Below are positions 63,637 to 64,000 of a DNA stretch of 64,000 bases, in pieces. Position 1 is the stretch's first letter; every line of letters starts with the position of its first letter. This stretch comes from Amycolatopsis endophytica (GTDB lineage: Bacteria > Actinomycetota > Actinomycetes > Mycobacteriales > Pseudonocardiaceae). The translations under genes and the position numbers were made by a program. The stretch lies in NCBI RefSeq assembly GCF_013410405.1, contig NZ_JACCFK010000002.1, positions 248,001 through 312,000 on the forward strand. The letters are read 5' to 3'. The notes under the pieces were generated by a model. That model was given only the letters and a program-made list of their open reading frames with translations, searched no databases and had not been told where the DNA came from.

Positions 63637-63653
63637 GTATAGGTCGTTATACG
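63636..63653. repeat. CGTATA-N6-TATACG palindrome, copy D
   Basis: CGTATA-GGTCGT-TATACG, identical over its core to copy C, lies between the mshC stop (63656) and the mshC terminator. Confidence 0.65.
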
Positions 63654-63655
63654 CT

Positions 63656-64000
63656 CTACAGTTCCACGCCGAGCAGCGCGTCGACGGCGACACGCACGAG
63701 ACCGGGAGCGCCGGAATCCCGGCCGCCCTGCCGCAACGCCTCGTCGGCCCACGCGTCGACCGCCCGCATCGCGTTGACGGTGTCGAGATCGTCGGCGAGG
63801 TGCTCGCGCAGCCGGGCGATCGTGTCGTCGGCCTCCGGGCCGGACGGCAGCGCCACCGCTTCCCGCCACCGGGCCAGCCGCGCCCGGGCGGTGGTGAGCA
63901 GGTCCTGAGTCCACGAGCGGTCGCTACGGTAGTGGCCGTCGAACAGGGCGAGCCGGATCGCGTTCGAGTCGACCCCGTCGGCGCGCAGCCGCGACACGAA
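63656..64000 (-). CDS. mshC: Mycothiol cysteine ligase MshC, C-terminal part
   Basis: The visible 114 residues match the C-terminal helical domain of MshC, the CysS-like enzyme that joins cysteine to GlcN-inositol in mycothiol synthesis: FVSRLRADGVDSNAIRLALFDGHYRSD, cited as VSRLRADGVDSNAIRLAL and DGHYRSD, then ARLARWREAVALPSGPEAD and DDLDTVNAM. CysS itself has a different, longer tail. The 5' part lies beyond the window. It ends in a strong hairpin. Confidence 0.85.
   Translation of the reverse strand, partial: FVSRLRADGVDSNAIRLALFDGHYRSDRSWTQDLLTTARARLARWREAVALPSGPEADDTIARLREHLADDLDTVNAMRAVDAWADEALRQGGRDSGAPGLVRVAVDALLGVEL

Overview
The window reads as chromosome from a high-GC actinomycete of the Pseudonocardiaceae, most like Amycolatopsis. 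It carries RbpA, a complete Pup-proteasome system (Arc/Mpa, Dop, Pup, PrcB, PrcA, PafA, PafB, PafC), mycothiol synthesis (MshC), a separate Lnt and Ppm pair, and a HelY-type helicase. Coding bias is extreme at third positions. The family placement is inference; the gene identities are read from protein motifs. I saw no rRNA, tRNA, CRISPR array, transposase or prophage.

Layout. 0-7.7 kb: end of thymidine kinase, rbpA with a sigma-R-type promoter, a broken epoxide hydrolase, ppm, lnt, an amidohydrolase and a KamA-type radical SAM aminomutase. 7.7-16.6 kb: TSUP permease and AraC regulator (divergent); a four-gene operon of DMT permease, glycosyltransferase, lipoyl domain and zinc-finger protein; an SGNH hydrolase; a toxin-antitoxin pair behind an Lrp regulator and an M24 peptidase; a 5'-3' exonuclease. 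16.6-27 kb: an SPFH/ribbon-helix-helix/GPP34 operon, an intact ABC exporter, a decaying drug-ABC/TetR locus, a macrolide-type glycosyltransferase with a possible leader peptide, and a duplicated DUF4333-Eis module with one dead copy. 27-47 kb: helY, lipid kinase, tatC, tatA, pafC, pafB, pafA, prcA, prcB, pup, dop and arc, nearly all on the minus strand, with inserted TetR and DUF1684 genes, a YkgJ-like/pentapeptide-repeat protein, a NUDIX hydrolase, a lipoprotein, an aldo/keto reductase and a small HTH protein. 47-64 kb: two tandem Pro/Gly/Gln-rich membrane proteins, trmI, an M50 protease, a RecB-like nuclease, a thioesterase, a lone ParA, a kinase remnant, an ECF sigma factor with its YCII partner, hisG/hisE, a HAD phosphatase, a MetH remnant, PAC2, an MFS transporter, a phosphoesterase and the 3' end of mshC.

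How the genes work together. Arc, the 20S core and the Pup enzymes form one proteolytic system. Pup here is encoded with a C-terminal Glu, so it needs no deamidation, which leaves depupylation as the likely main job of Dop. PafB/PafC and the Tat translocase share the downstream transcription unit. Many genes have a TANNNT box 6-7 bases before the start codon and are probably translated from leaderless mRNAs.

Two patterns stand out. First, a palindrome CGTATA-N6-TATACG occurs four times. It overlaps the core promoter and the stop codon of a small HTH gene (44177-44518) and lies at the 3' ends of two unrelated genes. Second, about nine dispensable genes carry internal deletions, frameshifts or 5' truncations while the core genes look intact, which suggests ongoing genome erosion.
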